This document shows positions 45,709 to 54,658 of a stretch of 64,000 nucleotides of DNA, piece by piece. The position numbers and the translations under genes were made by a program. The stretch comes from Mangrovimicrobium sp033283385 (GTDB taxonomy: Bacteria > Pseudomonadota > Gammaproteobacteria > Pseudomonadales > Halieaceae), in assembly GCA_033283385.1 (NCBI GenBank), contig JAWMQQ010000001.1, positions 1,302,001 to 1,366,000 on the forward strand, written 5' to 3'. The notes beneath the pieces were generated by a model. The model was not told the DNA's origin. It worked only from the letters and a program-made list of their open reading frames with translations, and did not search any database. The stretch's first letter is position 1. Every line of letters begins with the position of its first letter.

Positions 45709-46632
45709 TTACCAGCTGTACGTGAACCGGGTGCCCACGACGTACTGGTCGTACTGGGCACTCGGGTAGTTGGAGTTGTAGTCGGCGTAGCCTGAGTACA
45801 GTTCGATAGCACCCTGTTTAATCACCTGGTATTCCAGGTCGAATTTCCAGCGCTTGCGCTTGTCCCAGCGCTCCTCGCCGATACTCGGTGTCACGCCGCT
45901 GTAATCGCGGTCTTCGTAGCGGAACGAGAGTTCCATTTTCAGCGCTTTTTTCAGCACGTCCCAGCGATGGATATAGCGCAGTTTGAAGTCGTTGCTGGTG
46001 TAGTCGTAGCGGTCGGCGGTAGCGTCTTCCACCTTGTACTTGTAGCCGGCGTTGACGTAGCTGCGCAGGCCGCGGCGGAAGTAGTAGAGGTCAAATTCAC
46101 CGGCGTTGCTGGTCGAGTCCCGGTCCGGGTTCTGGGCGATATTCTTCTCCGAGTAGACATAGGCCCCGCGGGCGAACCACTTTTTCGCCAGGAAGCCCGA
46201 TGCATATGGCGAGGCGCGGTAGTACTCGAGGAAGTCGTTGCCGTCCAACTGGGCGTTGATGTAGTACAGCGAGCCGCCACCGGTGACGGGCCCGAAATCG
46301 CTGCTCAGGTCGGCGCCCAGCAGGTGCGTCTGCCGGTCGAGGTTGTCGAATTTGCGGTAGGCGGTCTGGCTGAAACTGTAGCTCAGCGAGAGTTCAGTCG
46401 CCGGGGTGAAGTTGTGGTCCATCTTCAGCTGGCCGTCCAGGGTGGCGGCGTAATCGCCCTGGTTGCTGCTGGCGTCCAGTTCATCCACCGAGACGTTGCT
46501 GTCGTACTCGGCGCCCACGCCGATTTCGGCGGAAAACTTCGTCGTGCTGCCATTTTGCGACCACGCGGGCAGGGCTGCGCTACCCACCGCGAGGGCACAG
46601 GCGAGGCCAACCATTTTTGCGGGCCGTTGCAT
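45709..46632 (-). CDS. Outer-membrane beta-barrel protein
   Basis: 307 residues from the ATG at 46632, the start of a signal peptide (MQRPAKMVGLACALAVGSAALPAWS). The rest alternates polar and aromatic residues in beta strands (LSLSYSFSQTAYRKF, SYVNAGYKYKVED, KMELSFRYEDRDY) and ends in VVGTRFTYSW with an aromatic C-terminal residue, the outer-membrane insertion signal. About 14 strands seem possible. It resembles DUF560/surface-modifier-type barrels loosely. Its stop codon directly abuts that of the convergent protease. Function unknown. Confidence 0.8.
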   Translation of the reverse strand: MQRPAKMVGLACALAVGSAALPAWSQNGSTTKFSAEIGVGAEYDSNVSVDELDASSNQGDYAATLDGQLKMDHNFTPATELSLSYSFSQTAYRKFDNLDRQTHLLGADLSSDFGPVTGGGSLYYINAQLDGNDFLEYYRASPYASGFLAKKWFARGAYVYSEKNIAQNPDRDSTSNAGEFDLYYFRRGLRSYVNAGYKYKVEDATADRYDYTSNDFKLRYIHRWDVLKKALKMELSFRYEDRDYSGVTPSIGEERWDKRKRWKFDLEYQVIKQGAIELYSGYADYNSNYPSAQYDQYVVGTRFTYSW

Positions 46633-46853
46633 ACCGACGTTTCCGGAAATCCTTGGATGGTGGGCTGCGGTGAGAGGCGACAATGATAGCAGAGATTCCC
46701 CGCAGTAACCGGCAAATAAAGGCATTTTGCCGCGTATTTACGTCCAGAATCCGGTACCGCGCCAGCGCTACCCGGCTCGCGCTCGGCAGGGTGTCATCGA
46801 AAGTGGTAGAATCGCGCGCCTGTTAACTACCCGCTTATAACGAGCCTTCAATC

Positions 46854-47123
46854 ATGTCCAAATCCGACGCCGAACTCCACCACGAGTGCCTCAACAAATT
46901 CATCGACCTCGCCAACCAGATGAAGAACGACGGAGCCAGCACCCCGGTAATCTCCGCCGCGCTGATGTCGGCCTCGGCGGTGTACGCCACCTACGTCGCG
47001 GTAGGTAATGAAGGCGGTCTGACCGCCTCGGGCGAGGAAAAAGTGGTAGAGGCCTACCGCCACCAGATGGCGCAGGTGCAGGCCGCGCGCAAGGCGCAAC
47101 TGGAAGCGGCCGGACAGGCCTGA
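46854..47123 (+). CDS. DUF3144 family small protein
   Basis: 89 residues with the conserved core HHECLNKFIDLANQMKNDG and ALMSASAVYATYVAVGNEGGL of the DUF3144 family, found in many gammaproteobacteria. It is short, helical and probably cytosolic, with no signal peptide. The family's function is not known. The ATG at 46854 starts a single-gene unit that converges on the glutamate-synthase-like gene 13 bp away. Confidence 0.85.
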   Translation: MSKSDAELHHECLNKFIDLANQMKNDGASTPVISAALMSASAVYATYVAVGNEGGLTASGEEKVVEAYRHQMAQVQAARKAQLEAAGQA

Positions 47124-47136
47124 TCCCGCGGCGCCC

Positions 47137-48654
47137 TCAGCGGTACTCGGGCGCCACCTCCACTTCCGGGTAACGCAGGACCATAGGCTCGGGCAGCCCG
47201 GTACCGTTGACGATGGACGCGTGCGTGCGGTTGAGCAGGTGCGGGTGCATCACCCCGCAGGAATGGGCGATCACCTCCACCTCGTGCATCAGGTTGCGCG
47301 CATAGCTCGCTACCCGCTGCGCCTTGTCCGTCGGGTCCAGCCCTCGCTGCAGGTCCTCGTCGTGGGTGGTAACCCCGGTGGGGCAGGTGTTGCGATTGCA
47401 CTGCATGGCCTGGATGCAACCCAGCGAGAACATGAAGCCGCGGGCCGAATTGACGCAATCGGCGCCCAGGCACAGTGCCGTGGCGACCTCCGTGGGGTTG
47501 ATCAGCTTGCCCGAGGCGATGATGCGGGTGCGCCCGCGCAGGCCGTAGTGCGTCAGCTTGTCCGCGAGTAGCGGCAGGCTGCGCCGTACCGGCAGGCCCA
47601 TATTGTCGATCAGGCTCTGCGGCGCCGCGCCGGAACCGCCGTCGCCGCTGTCGACAGTGAAGAAGTCCGGCGCGTACTCCAGTCCGCGCTCGCGAACGCG
47701 CTGGCACATCTCGTCTATCCACCCGGCCTGGCCGATCACTGCCTTGATGCCCGTGGGCTTGCCGGTGACGCTGCGCACGTGGTGAATCATGTCCAGCAGG
47801 TCGTCGACGCTGTGTATCTCCGGGTGCCGGTTGGGACTGATGGACGCCTCGCCCACCGGAATGCCGCGGGTGCTGGCGATCACGTCGGTTACCTTGACCC
47901 CCGGCAGTATGCCGCCCTTGCCGGGCTTGGCGCCCTGTGACAGCTTGATCTCGAACATCCTGACCTGCTCGATGGCAGCGACTTCCGCGAGTTTCTCGTC
48001 GCTCATCCGGCCCTCGCTGTCACGTACACCATACTTGGCGGTTCCGATCTGGAAGATGACGTCGCAGCCGCCCTCCAGGTGGTAGGGCGCGAGCCCGCCC
48101 TCGCCGGTATTCAGCCAGACCCCGGCCTGCTTGGCGCCGCGCGAGAGCGCCTGTACCGCGGGCGCAGAGAGCGCGCCGAAACTCATTGCCGAGATGTTGA
48201 AATAGGAGCGCGTGAGATAGGGCTTGTCCGCGTATCCCACGCCAAAGCCGATCTCCGCGGATTCGGTCATCTCCGACTCCAGCGGCGCCAGCAGGGCGTT
48301 CAGGAAGATCACCTGCCCGGGCTGGTTGATCGGCTGGGTGGAGCCGAAGGCCACGGTGCTGTCGAGATTCTTGGCTGCGCGATAGACCCAGGATCGCTGG
48401 GCCCGGTTGAAGGGCATCTCCTCGCGATCCATGGCGTAAAAGTACTGGCGGAAGAAGCTGCCGAGGTGCTCGAAGACGTAGCGGAAGCGGCCCAGCACCG
48501 GGTAGTTGCGGCGGATGGCGTGGGCGGTCTGTTTGACGTCCACGATATACATGTAGATCACCCAGATCACCAGTGCAGCGATCACGAAGGCGAGCACCAC
48601 GGAGCTGACTTCAAAGAAAATGATGGTGAAATGACGGACGCGGTCCAGATCCAC
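47137..48654 (-). CDS. Membrane-anchored glutamate-synthase-like FMN protein
   Basis: 505 residues from the GTG at 48654, preferred for GGAGG six bases upstream. An N-terminal transmembrane helix (about 10-37, FTIIFFEVSSVVLAFVIAAL) precedes a GltB-type FMN TIM barrel with MSFGALSAPAVQALS, KLSQGAKPGKGG, SGDGGSGAAP and a Cx5Cx4C cluster motif CIQAMQCNRNTC for a 3Fe-4S centre. It lacks the glutaminase and GXGXG domains of true glutamate synthase, so it is one of the stand-alone homologues of uncertain reaction. Confidence 0.85.
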   Translation of the reverse strand: MDLDRVRHFTIIFFEVSSVVLAFVIAALVIWVIYMYIVDVKQTAHAIRRNYPVLGRFRYVFEHLGSFFRQYFYAMDREEMPFNRAQRSWVYRAAKNLDSTVAFGSTQPINQPGQVIFLNALLAPLESEMTESAEIGFGVGYADKPYLTRSYFNISAMSFGALSAPAVQALSRGAKQAGVWLNTGEGGLAPYHLEGGCDVIFQIGTAKYGVRDSEGRMSDEKLAEVAAIEQVRMFEIKLSQGAKPGKGGILPGVKVTDVIASTRGIPVGEASISPNRHPEIHSVDDLLDMIHHVRSVTGKPTGIKAVIGQAGWIDEMCQRVRERGLEYAPDFFTVDSGDGGSGAAPQSLIDNMGLPVRRSLPLLADKLTHYGLRGRTRIIASGKLINPTEVATALCLGADCVNSARGFMFSLGCIQAMQCNRNTCPTGVTTHDEDLQRGLDPTDKAQRVASYARNLMHEVEVIAHSCGVMHPHLLNRTHASIVNGTGLPEPMVLRYPEVEVAPEYR

Positions 48655-48754
48655 GTTGATACCTCCAGTGATGTTGCAGCCGCTCAGTCTAGCGCCTGTG
48701 CCGGTGGGCGCCCAGTGAGCCCATGCGAAACGCCACCCGGTTCGTGCCGGGGAG

Positions 48755-49846
48755 TCAGGGCATTTCGATCTGTTGCAGCAGCCCGATGGTGTCGTGCTCC
48801 AGCATCGCCGCACAGACCCGCGCGATGTTCGCCGCGTTGACGGACTCTGTCTGGTACTGCGATTCGGTGGTCATCCAGATGAAGTGGCCGTAGACCAGCG
48901 AGATCGCGTACTGGCGCATCGCCTCGTCGAAGTCCGGCACGGCCACGCCGCAGCGTGCCAGTGTGTCGAGATAGTGCTGCACCAGCGCGCGCTCCCAGCG
49001 CGGCCGGTCGGCAATATCGAGTGAAGCGGAGATGTGGTACGCGACTTCGAGGATACCCGGGCCGCGGCTCGCCAGGGTGTCGAAGAACCCGGGGGTGCCG
49101 TCGGCCGCGATGTACAGGTTGCCCAGGTGCACGTCGCCGTGCAGCAGGCAGTGTGGCAATTGACCCGCGAGTTGCTTCAGCCGGGCCCAGGCGTCGAGCA
49201 TCCAGTCGCGGTCCTGGAACAGGCGCGAGGTCGCCACGCCGCGGGGCGATGCGAGAAATCGCTGCCAGTTTTCGGGCCGGGTTTTCTCCTGGAAAAAATT
49301 CTCCACCGTGTCCAGGAAGTCCACCAGGTCGGCCCATTTGCCGCCGGCCTGCAATTCCTCGCTGCCCCAGGTGGACGCGTGGAACTCGGCGAGCACGCCG
49401 AGGCGGCGCCTGATCTGTTCGAAAGTCTGCGGCCTGGTCGCGTGGCAGAACTCCGCGCCGGCGGCCACCAGGTCTTCCATGATGACGATGCCCTGGTGCG
49501 CCTGCGCATCGAAGTCGGCGAAATAGCAGGTCGGGTGGGGCAGGGGGATCTGCGGGAGCACGTCGCGGTAGCCGCGCACCTCGCGCTCGTGCATGTAGTC
49601 GAAGTTGCGGCTGTGCGGTTCGAAGCCGCCTTTCAGGATCACCAGTTCCGGAATGCCGGCCCGGCGCCCGGCCTCGTCCACGTCCAGCCGCAGGCGCAGC
49701 TTTGTGCTGGTGCCGCGGATGCTGTCGACATGCTCGAAGCTGCGTACGGTGACGCCGGGCGCGCGCTGGCGCAGGGCGGCGGTCAACCAGTCGGCGGTGA
49801 TTTCCTCCTCGGTGACGGGCAGGGGAAAGTAACAGGGATCGGACAT
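48755..49846 (-). CDS. APH-fold phosphotransferase (ecdysteroid/choline-kinase-like)
   Basis: 363 residues of the aminoglycoside-phosphotransferase superfamily: VIMEDL hinge, LLHGDVHLGNLYI with catalytic Asp (HGDxHxGN), and FFDTLASRGP in the place of the metal-binding Asp motif. Such proteins near acyl-CoA and SDR genes are common in steroid- and lipid-degrading bacteria, sometimes annotated as acyl-CoA dehydrogenase-like APH domains. The substrate is unknown. It lies 27 bp after the SDR gene in a minus-strand operon. Confidence 0.82.
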   Translation of the reverse strand: MSDPCYFPLPVTEEEITADWLTAALRQRAPGVTVRSFEHVDSIRGTSTKLRLRLDVDEAGRRAGIPELVILKGGFEPHSRNFDYMHEREVRGYRDVLPQIPLPHPTCYFADFDAQAHQGIVIMEDLVAAGAEFCHATRPQTFEQIRRRLGVLAEFHASTWGSEELQAGGKWADLVDFLDTVENFFQEKTRPENWQRFLASPRGVATSRLFQDRDWMLDAWARLKQLAGQLPHCLLHGDVHLGNLYIAADGTPGFFDTLASRGPGILEVAYHISASLDIADRPRWERALVQHYLDTLARCGVAVPDFDEAMRQYAISLVYGHFIWMTTESQYQTESVNAANIARVCAAMLEHDTIGLLQQIEMP

Positions 49847-49873
49847 CGCGATTCTCCGTCGGGATTCTGCGGG

Positions 49874-50713
49874 CTAGAGCTTCATGGCGCGGGCCTGCGC
49901 CTCGTGGATCTGCTCGACGTGGTTCACACAGTCGCCGATGGACACGCCGCCGTCCACCGGGATGACGATGCCGGTGACCTGGCGGGCGCGATCGCTGGCG
50001 AGGTACAGCGCCGCCTCGGCGACATCGTCGGCAGTGCCCTGGCGCTTGATCGGCTGGTCGGACAGGTTGATCTCGTCCAGTTCCCGCTGCAGTTGCTCGA
50101 AGCCCTCGCGGCTCATGCCGGAATCGCCCCAACTCGACATGGTGGTGCGGATATGCCCCGGGTTGATGATGTTCACGCGGATATTGTGCTGGGCCAGGTC
50201 GATGGCGGCACATTTGCTGAAGTGCAGCACGGCGGCCTTGGAGGCGCGGTAGCTGATCACGCCGAAGCCGGGAACCGCGCCGCCGATGGACGCGGTATTG
50301 ATAATCGAGCCGCCGCCGTTTTTCGCCATGTGCCGCGCGGCGCGCTGGGTGCCGAGCATCACGCCCAGAAGGTTCACATCCATGATGCGGCGAAAGTCCG
50401 CGAGGTTGTCGTCGAGGAAGCTGTCGAACAGCGGCATGCTGACACCGGCGTTGTTGAACATCACGTGCAATCCACCGAAATGCTCGACCGCGAAATCAAC
50501 CAGGCCCTGTACGTCCGCCTCGCTGGAGACATCGGTACGGCGAAAGCGTACCTGGCCTTCGATGTCGGCGGCCAGCCGCTCGCCGGCCTCGCTGTCGACA
50601 TCGGCCATCACGACGTGAGCGCCCTCGCGTGCGAACAGGCGCACTGCGGCAAGGCCGATTCCACTGGCACCGCCGGTGACGATGGCGACCTTGCCTGACA
50701 ATTCTGAACCCAT
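49874..50713 (-). CDS. SDR oxidoreductase
   Basis: 279 residues with TGGASGIG, NNAGV, NTASIGG, catalytic SYRASK and VIPVDGGVSIGD. It is a classical NAD(H)-type SDR (MADVD after strand 2 favours NAD). It sits between an AraC regulator and a phosphotransferase on the minus strand and may oxidise an alcohol in the same unknown pathway as the Rieske and PhyH enzymes nearby. Confidence 0.8.
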   Translation of the reverse strand: MGSELSGKVAIVTGGASGIGLAAVRLFAREGAHVVMADVDSEAGERLAADIEGQVRFRRTDVSSEADVQGLVDFAVEHFGGLHVMFNNAGVSMPLFDSFLDDNLADFRRIMDVNLLGVMLGTQRAARHMAKNGGGSIINTASIGGAVPGFGVISYRASKAAVLHFSKCAAIDLAQHNIRVNIINPGHIRTTMSSWGDSGMSREGFEQLQRELDEINLSDQPIKRQGTADDVAEAALYLASDRARQVTGIVIPVDGGVSIGDCVNHVEQIHEAQARAMKL

Positions 50714-50812
50714 GGTTTACTCCTGTTCCCGGCCGCGCATGGCAGCGCGGCTGTTGCGGTGTTGATCGCGATTAGTGGCGACACCCGTGAACCGGGCCCT
50801 GCCGGGTGCCCG

Positions 50813-51871
50813 CTAGCGTTCGCTCATGCGGAACGATTTGGGCGTTTTGCCGGTTGCGCGCTTGAACGCGCGACCGAAGCTGGTCTGCTCCGAGTAACCG
50901 AGCTGGAAGGCGATTTCATCCAGCGAGCAATCGCTCCACAGCAGCGCCTGCTTGGCCAGCTTGATGCGCTCGGCCTGCACGATATCAGAAAACTTCACGC
51001 CCAGGCGGGTGAGCCGCTTCTGCAGCGTACGGGTGGAGGTGCCCAGTTGCCCCGCACAATTGTCCACCGAACACTGTCCCGTGGACAACGCGCGGCGCAC
51101 GCAGGATTCCACCTGCTCGACAAACCCCGCCCGCGACGCATTGCGCAACTGGTCGAGACACCCGCCCAGCAGGGTGAACAGCATGCGGTTGGAACTGGCT
51201 ATCGGCCGGTCCAGCAACTCGGTGGAGAAGGCTATGGCATTATTGTCCGCCCGCGCGTGCACCTTGCAGCCCAGTCGCTCCTGCATACGCTGCAGCGCGC
51301 TGCGCTCCACGCGGCAGGTCAGGTTGGTGTAGCTGGGGCGGAACTCCTGCCGGTCCAGCATCTGCAGGGTCTTGAGGATCAGCAGCATGCCGTGGTAATT
51401 CACCTGCTCGCGCTCCCCGAGGCCGATGTGCGTGCGCCAGCGCAGCTCAGAGACATCGCGGCCGCAGACCAGGTCCATCTCGCATTCGGGGGATACCGAT
51501 ACCTGCACGTAGTCGATCAGGCAGCGCAGCGCCTCGCGCACATTCGGCGCGGAGCGCGCGAACACCATGGCGCAGCCGTAGACCTCCGGGTCCTGCTGCT
51601 CTGCCAGGTGCAGCCCGAACAGCGGGTCGTGCAGCCGGCTGGCGCAGTACTCCAGCAGGTTTACCGCGGCGATGCACTCGATATCCTGGTCGGGGTCGTC
51701 GAAAGTACGGGGGTCGATGTCCTGGTGCTCCAGGACGCTGCGGGGGTCGTCGCCCATGGCCCTGACGAGTCCGGTCAGGCCGCGCAGGTAACCGGTCCGT
51801 ATGTGTCCCTGCGGGGGCAGGTTGACGGGGGGAATGCTCAGGCCTGGGACCGATGTACGTTGGAGTTCCAC
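50813..51871 (-). CDS. AraC-family regulator with arabinose-binding-like N domain
   Basis: About 352 residues from the GTG at 51871, which has GAGG six bases upstream; GTG 51883 is an alternative. The N-terminal two thirds correspond to the Arabinose_bd domain (PF12625-like) of OruR/ArgR-type AraC proteins; the C terminus has two helix-turn-helix units, CSVDNCAGQLGTSTRTLQKRL and CSLDEIAFQLGYSEQTSFGRAFK, then RATGKTPKSFR. Similar regulators activate lipid or sterol catabolic genes. It lies between SDR and PhyH genes transcribed in the same direction. Confidence 0.87.
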   Translation of the reverse strand: MELQRTSVPGLSIPPVNLPPQGHIRTGYLRGLTGLVRAMGDDPRSVLEHQDIDPRTFDDPDQDIECIAAVNLLEYCASRLHDPLFGLHLAEQQDPEVYGCAMVFARSAPNVREALRCLIDYVQVSVSPECEMDLVCGRDVSELRWRTHIGLGEREQVNYHGMLLILKTLQMLDRQEFRPSYTNLTCRVERSALQRMQERLGCKVHARADNNAIAFSTELLDRPIASSNRMLFTLLGGCLDQLRNASRAGFVEQVESCVRRALSTGQCSVDNCAGQLGTSTRTLQKRLTRLGVKFSDIVQAERIKLAKQALLWSDCSLDEIAFQLGYSEQTSFGRAFKRATGKTPKSFRMSER

Positions 51872-51970
51872 GTAATACCTCACAGTCAGCCGGTGACTGC
51901 ATTGCTCTAGTTATTTTCGGCTAGCTTAGTCCTGTGCCCCGGGGGGCGCAACCCGGGGCACAGCGAACCT

Positions 51971-52780
51971 TCAGCCCAGCAGCGGGAAGCGTTCGTCGTC
52001 CAGTCGCTGGTTGGGCACCATGCCGGTGGTGTCGAAGGCCTCGGGGGGAGCGCCGTTCCAGCACACGTCTTCCGGCTGGGTCAGCACGATATAGGCCCAG
52101 CGCGGGTGATCGGTCTGGTTCTGGCCGGCGCCGTGGATGGTCAGGTGCGAGTGCACCGTGATATCGCCCAGTGCGTAGGTCACCGGTTCGCTCATCGGCA
52201 GGGCCTTGAGCGCGGGAAAGGCGTCGCGCGCATCGCCGTCGCCGTAGGTGTGGTAGCTGCCCATCACGCCCAGCTTGTGCGAGCCCTCGATGAACGACAT
52301 CGTGCCCGCGTCCGGCCCGTAGGCCTCCAGTGGAATCCAGAAGGTCATGCCGCCGGTGCGGTCCACGGCGAAGGTGATGAAGTCCTGGTGGAAGGCCGTC
52401 GCGCCATTGCCGGCGTTGCGCGTGACTTTCGAGCAGGGCAGTTTCGGCGCGAAGAAGTCGCTGAAATAACGGGCTTTTACTTCCGGGCGGTTCTGTAATA
52501 CCGCGGCGTTGCGGCCGATGCCCTCGATCAGCGCGCGCACCTGCCGGTTGCCCAGGCCCTCGGCGGCCTCCGCATTGAAGTAGGGCTGGTTGAGCCCATA
52601 GGCCTCGTTGCTGTCGCCGTCCTCGCCCATGCGGCGCTTGGCCATGCCGAGCAGGGTCGCGATGACCTCGGGCTCGATAAAGCGCTCCAGCTTGACCCAG
52701 CCGTGCTCCAGGTAGTGTGCCACCTCCTGGGCGGTCACCTGCCGGCAGGGGGAGGCGAGGGCGGTTGCGGTTTGAGTCAT
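51971..52780 (-). CDS. PhyH-family Fe(II)/2-oxoglutarate dioxygenase
   Basis: 269 residues of the phytanoyl-CoA dioxygenase family. Iron ligands are His131 and Asp133 (FHQDF) and the distal His216 (LTIHGAGQN); the Arg in HPRWAY probably binds 2-oxoglutarate. The enzymes hydroxylate branched acyl-CoAs or free metabolites. It lies 12 bp after the Rieske oxygenase gene in the same operon, suggesting two oxidations of one substrate. The substrate cannot be told from sequence. Confidence 0.86.
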   Translation of the reverse strand: MTQTATALASPCRQVTAQEVAHYLEHGWVKLERFIEPEVIATLLGMAKRRMGEDGDSNEAYGLNQPYFNAEAAEGLGNRQVRALIEGIGRNAAVLQNRPEVKARYFSDFFAPKLPCSKVTRNAGNGATAFHQDFITFAVDRTGGMTFWIPLEAYGPDAGTMSFIEGSHKLGVMGSYHTYGDGDARDAFPALKALPMSEPVTYALGDITVHSHLTIHGAGQNQTDHPRWAYIVLTQPEDVCWNGAPPEAFDTTGMVPNQRLDDERFPLLG

Positions 52781-52792
52781 CCGGATTCTCCT

Positions 52793-54070
52793 TCAGGGAT
52801 GTGTGGGCCACTCGGGGACGGCGCTGTCCGCGGGTTGCCCCGCGCACTCGCGCTCCCAGGCCGCGATAATGTCGCACACCACCTTGTGGTTGTGACGCAG
52901 GGCGAGTTCGTGGTCGTGGTAATGGAAATGTTTGATCTGGCCGGAATCCAGGGCGCGCTGGATACGCTCCAGGGTGCTGAGGTCTTCCATGACCACGTCG
53001 CGGAATTCCACCATGGTGTTTTCCTGGCCGAAGCGCTCGGCGGCATTGCGCGCCCGGCGCACGAATACCCGCTGCTGGTAGAGGCAGCGGTTCGCCGCCA
53101 GCGGCCAGACCTGGTGCGCAGTGTACATGCCGGCGGAGGTGGTGAACGCCAGCCCGGGGAAGAACATCACCAGGTCCACCGTCCAGTTCCTGTCGCGGGT
53201 GCGATTCAGCCCCGGCGGCATCTCGTACTCCAGCGCGTCGTTGACCACGTTCTGCGCCGCGGCCGCATGGGTGTAGGCCAGCTTCTGCACCGGCCGCGGC
53301 TCCGCCTGTACGCTGTAGTGGGAGTTGGTGCGGTGCGGGCCCAGCAGCGTCACGTCCAGCAGGCGGCCGAAGGGATTGCCGGAGGCCATCATGGTGGGCG
53401 CCGCGGAATTCGGGTGGAGGATGGGGATGTGGTAGACCTCGGCGGGCGAATCCACCGCCAGTTTCCAGTTGCAGGCGATTTCGGTCTCGAACTGGTAGCT
53501 CTGGGTGCACTCGCTCCAGGGGTAGCCGGCGAGGTCCCGGCCCTGCTGGCCGAGGTATTGCTCCAGCGTCTGTGCGGGCTCATCCACTGGCGCGACGAAG
53601 ATAAAACCTTCCCAGATGCCCATGGGGGCCGGCTTGAGCGCCAGCCGGCTCTTGTCCAGATCGAAAAATCCTTCTCCGTCGCGCACATTGGCGAGGTTGC
53701 CCTTGAGGTCGAAGGACCAGCCGTGAAAACCGCACATGAACAGGCCCCGGCAGCGACCGGACGGGCGATGCTCCACCACGTTGCCTCGGTGCGGGCAGAC
53801 GTTGTGGAAGACGTTGACCTCGCCGTCCCGGTCGCGGCAGACCAGCAGCGACTGCCTGAAGGTCGGCATTTCGTAGACGAAGTAATCGCCGGGTTCTGGA
53901 ATCTGGTCCACGCGGCCGATCATGTACCAGCTGCGTTTGAAGATCGCCTCCATTTCCTTCTCGAAGATTGCCGGTTCGTGGTAGGCGTCCGTCGGTACCG
54001 GCCCCGTGCCGACATCCGGGTAGCGGGCGGTGAGGCCGATCGGCGGGACGGGAATCTTTGCGTCTTGCAT
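52793..54070 (-). CDS. Rieske non-heme iron oxygenase, alpha subunit
   Basis: 425 residues from the ATG at 54070. Rieske ligands: CPHRG (Cys92, His94) and CGFHGWSF (Cys113, His116). The catalytic iron site is CNWKLAVDSPAEVYHIPILH (His214, His219). The pattern matches aromatic-ring-hydroxylating and choline-monooxygenase-like alpha subunits rather than KshA. No beta subunit or reductase is adjacent, so it probably acts as a homotrimer with an outside reductase. It shares its operon with a PhyH dioxygenase and a small upstream ORF. Confidence 0.88.
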   Translation of the reverse strand: MQDAKIPVPPIGLTARYPDVGTGPVPTDAYHEPAIFEKEMEAIFKRSWYMIGRVDQIPEPGDYFVYEMPTFRQSLLVCRDRDGEVNVFHNVCPHRGNVVEHRPSGRCRGLFMCGFHGWSFDLKGNLANVRDGEGFFDLDKSRLALKPAPMGIWEGFIFVAPVDEPAQTLEQYLGQQGRDLAGYPWSECTQSYQFETEIACNWKLAVDSPAEVYHIPILHPNSAAPTMMASGNPFGRLLDVTLLGPHRTNSHYSVQAEPRPVQKLAYTHAAAAQNVVNDALEYEMPPGLNRTRDRNWTVDLVMFFPGLAFTTSAGMYTAHQVWPLAANRCLYQQRVFVRRARNAAERFGQENTMVEFRDVVMEDLSTLERIQRALDSGQIKHFHYHDHELALRHNHKVVCDIIAAWERECAGQPADSAVPEWPTHP

Positions 54071-54083
54071 GCTCTGCTCCGGT

Positions 54084-54437
54084 TCAGCGCTGCGCCGCGG
54101 TGTCGGAAATCTGCCGCAGGAAGCGGATGCGGGTGACCGGGTAGCCATTGGCCACTTCCCGGGAGTCGTACCATTCCACCGCCGGGGCGATCTCCGCCAG
54201 GGACAGCATCAGCTTGAGCAGGTTTTCGGCGTCCTCGGGCAGTTCGCCCAGCTGGAACTGCGCGAGGTAGGCCAGCGCTTTATCGCCCATGGGCGTGAGG
54301 GCGTTGTAGAAGTCGCGAATCTCCTGCATGTCGGTGTTCTGCCGCTGCTGCATCCTCGCCGCGGCATCGGGCAGCACCCAGTGCGCGGTGAATGCCTGCA
54401 GGGTCTCGAAACCGGCCGGCAGGGGCGTGCTTGCCAC
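54084..54437 (-). CDS. Small uncharacterised protein ahead of the Rieske gene
   Basis: 117 residues, mostly helical, with no signal peptide or known domain recognised (FETLQAFTAHWVLPDAAARMQQRQ at the N terminus, NGYPVTRIRFLRQI at the end). It is first in the minus-strand operon and ends 13 bp before the Rieske oxygenase start, so the codon usage and spacing support a real gene. It could be an accessory protein for the oxygenase, but nothing in the sequence shows this. Confidence 0.65.
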   Translation of the reverse strand: MASTPLPAGFETLQAFTAHWVLPDAAARMQQRQNTDMQEIRDFYNALTPMGDKALAYLAQFQLGELPEDAENLLKLMLSLAEIAPAVEWYDSREVANGYPVTRIRFLRQISDTAAQR

Positions 54438-54658
54438 GGGCGTATCTCCGCTTATCCAGTCACAGTGCCAGCTAATCTAGCAGCGGCCCGTCCGGGGCGC
54501 TCGACATCTTGCGACAAATTATCTGCAGACACCGTCTGGCGTGCCGCTGGCCCAATTATCGACACATGGGCACAAACTGTTGAGACTCTACAAGCGGCGA
54601 CTACTAGGCTCCGGTAATCGACAAGTATTCCAGCGCGCCCTGCACCCCGAGGACCTGC

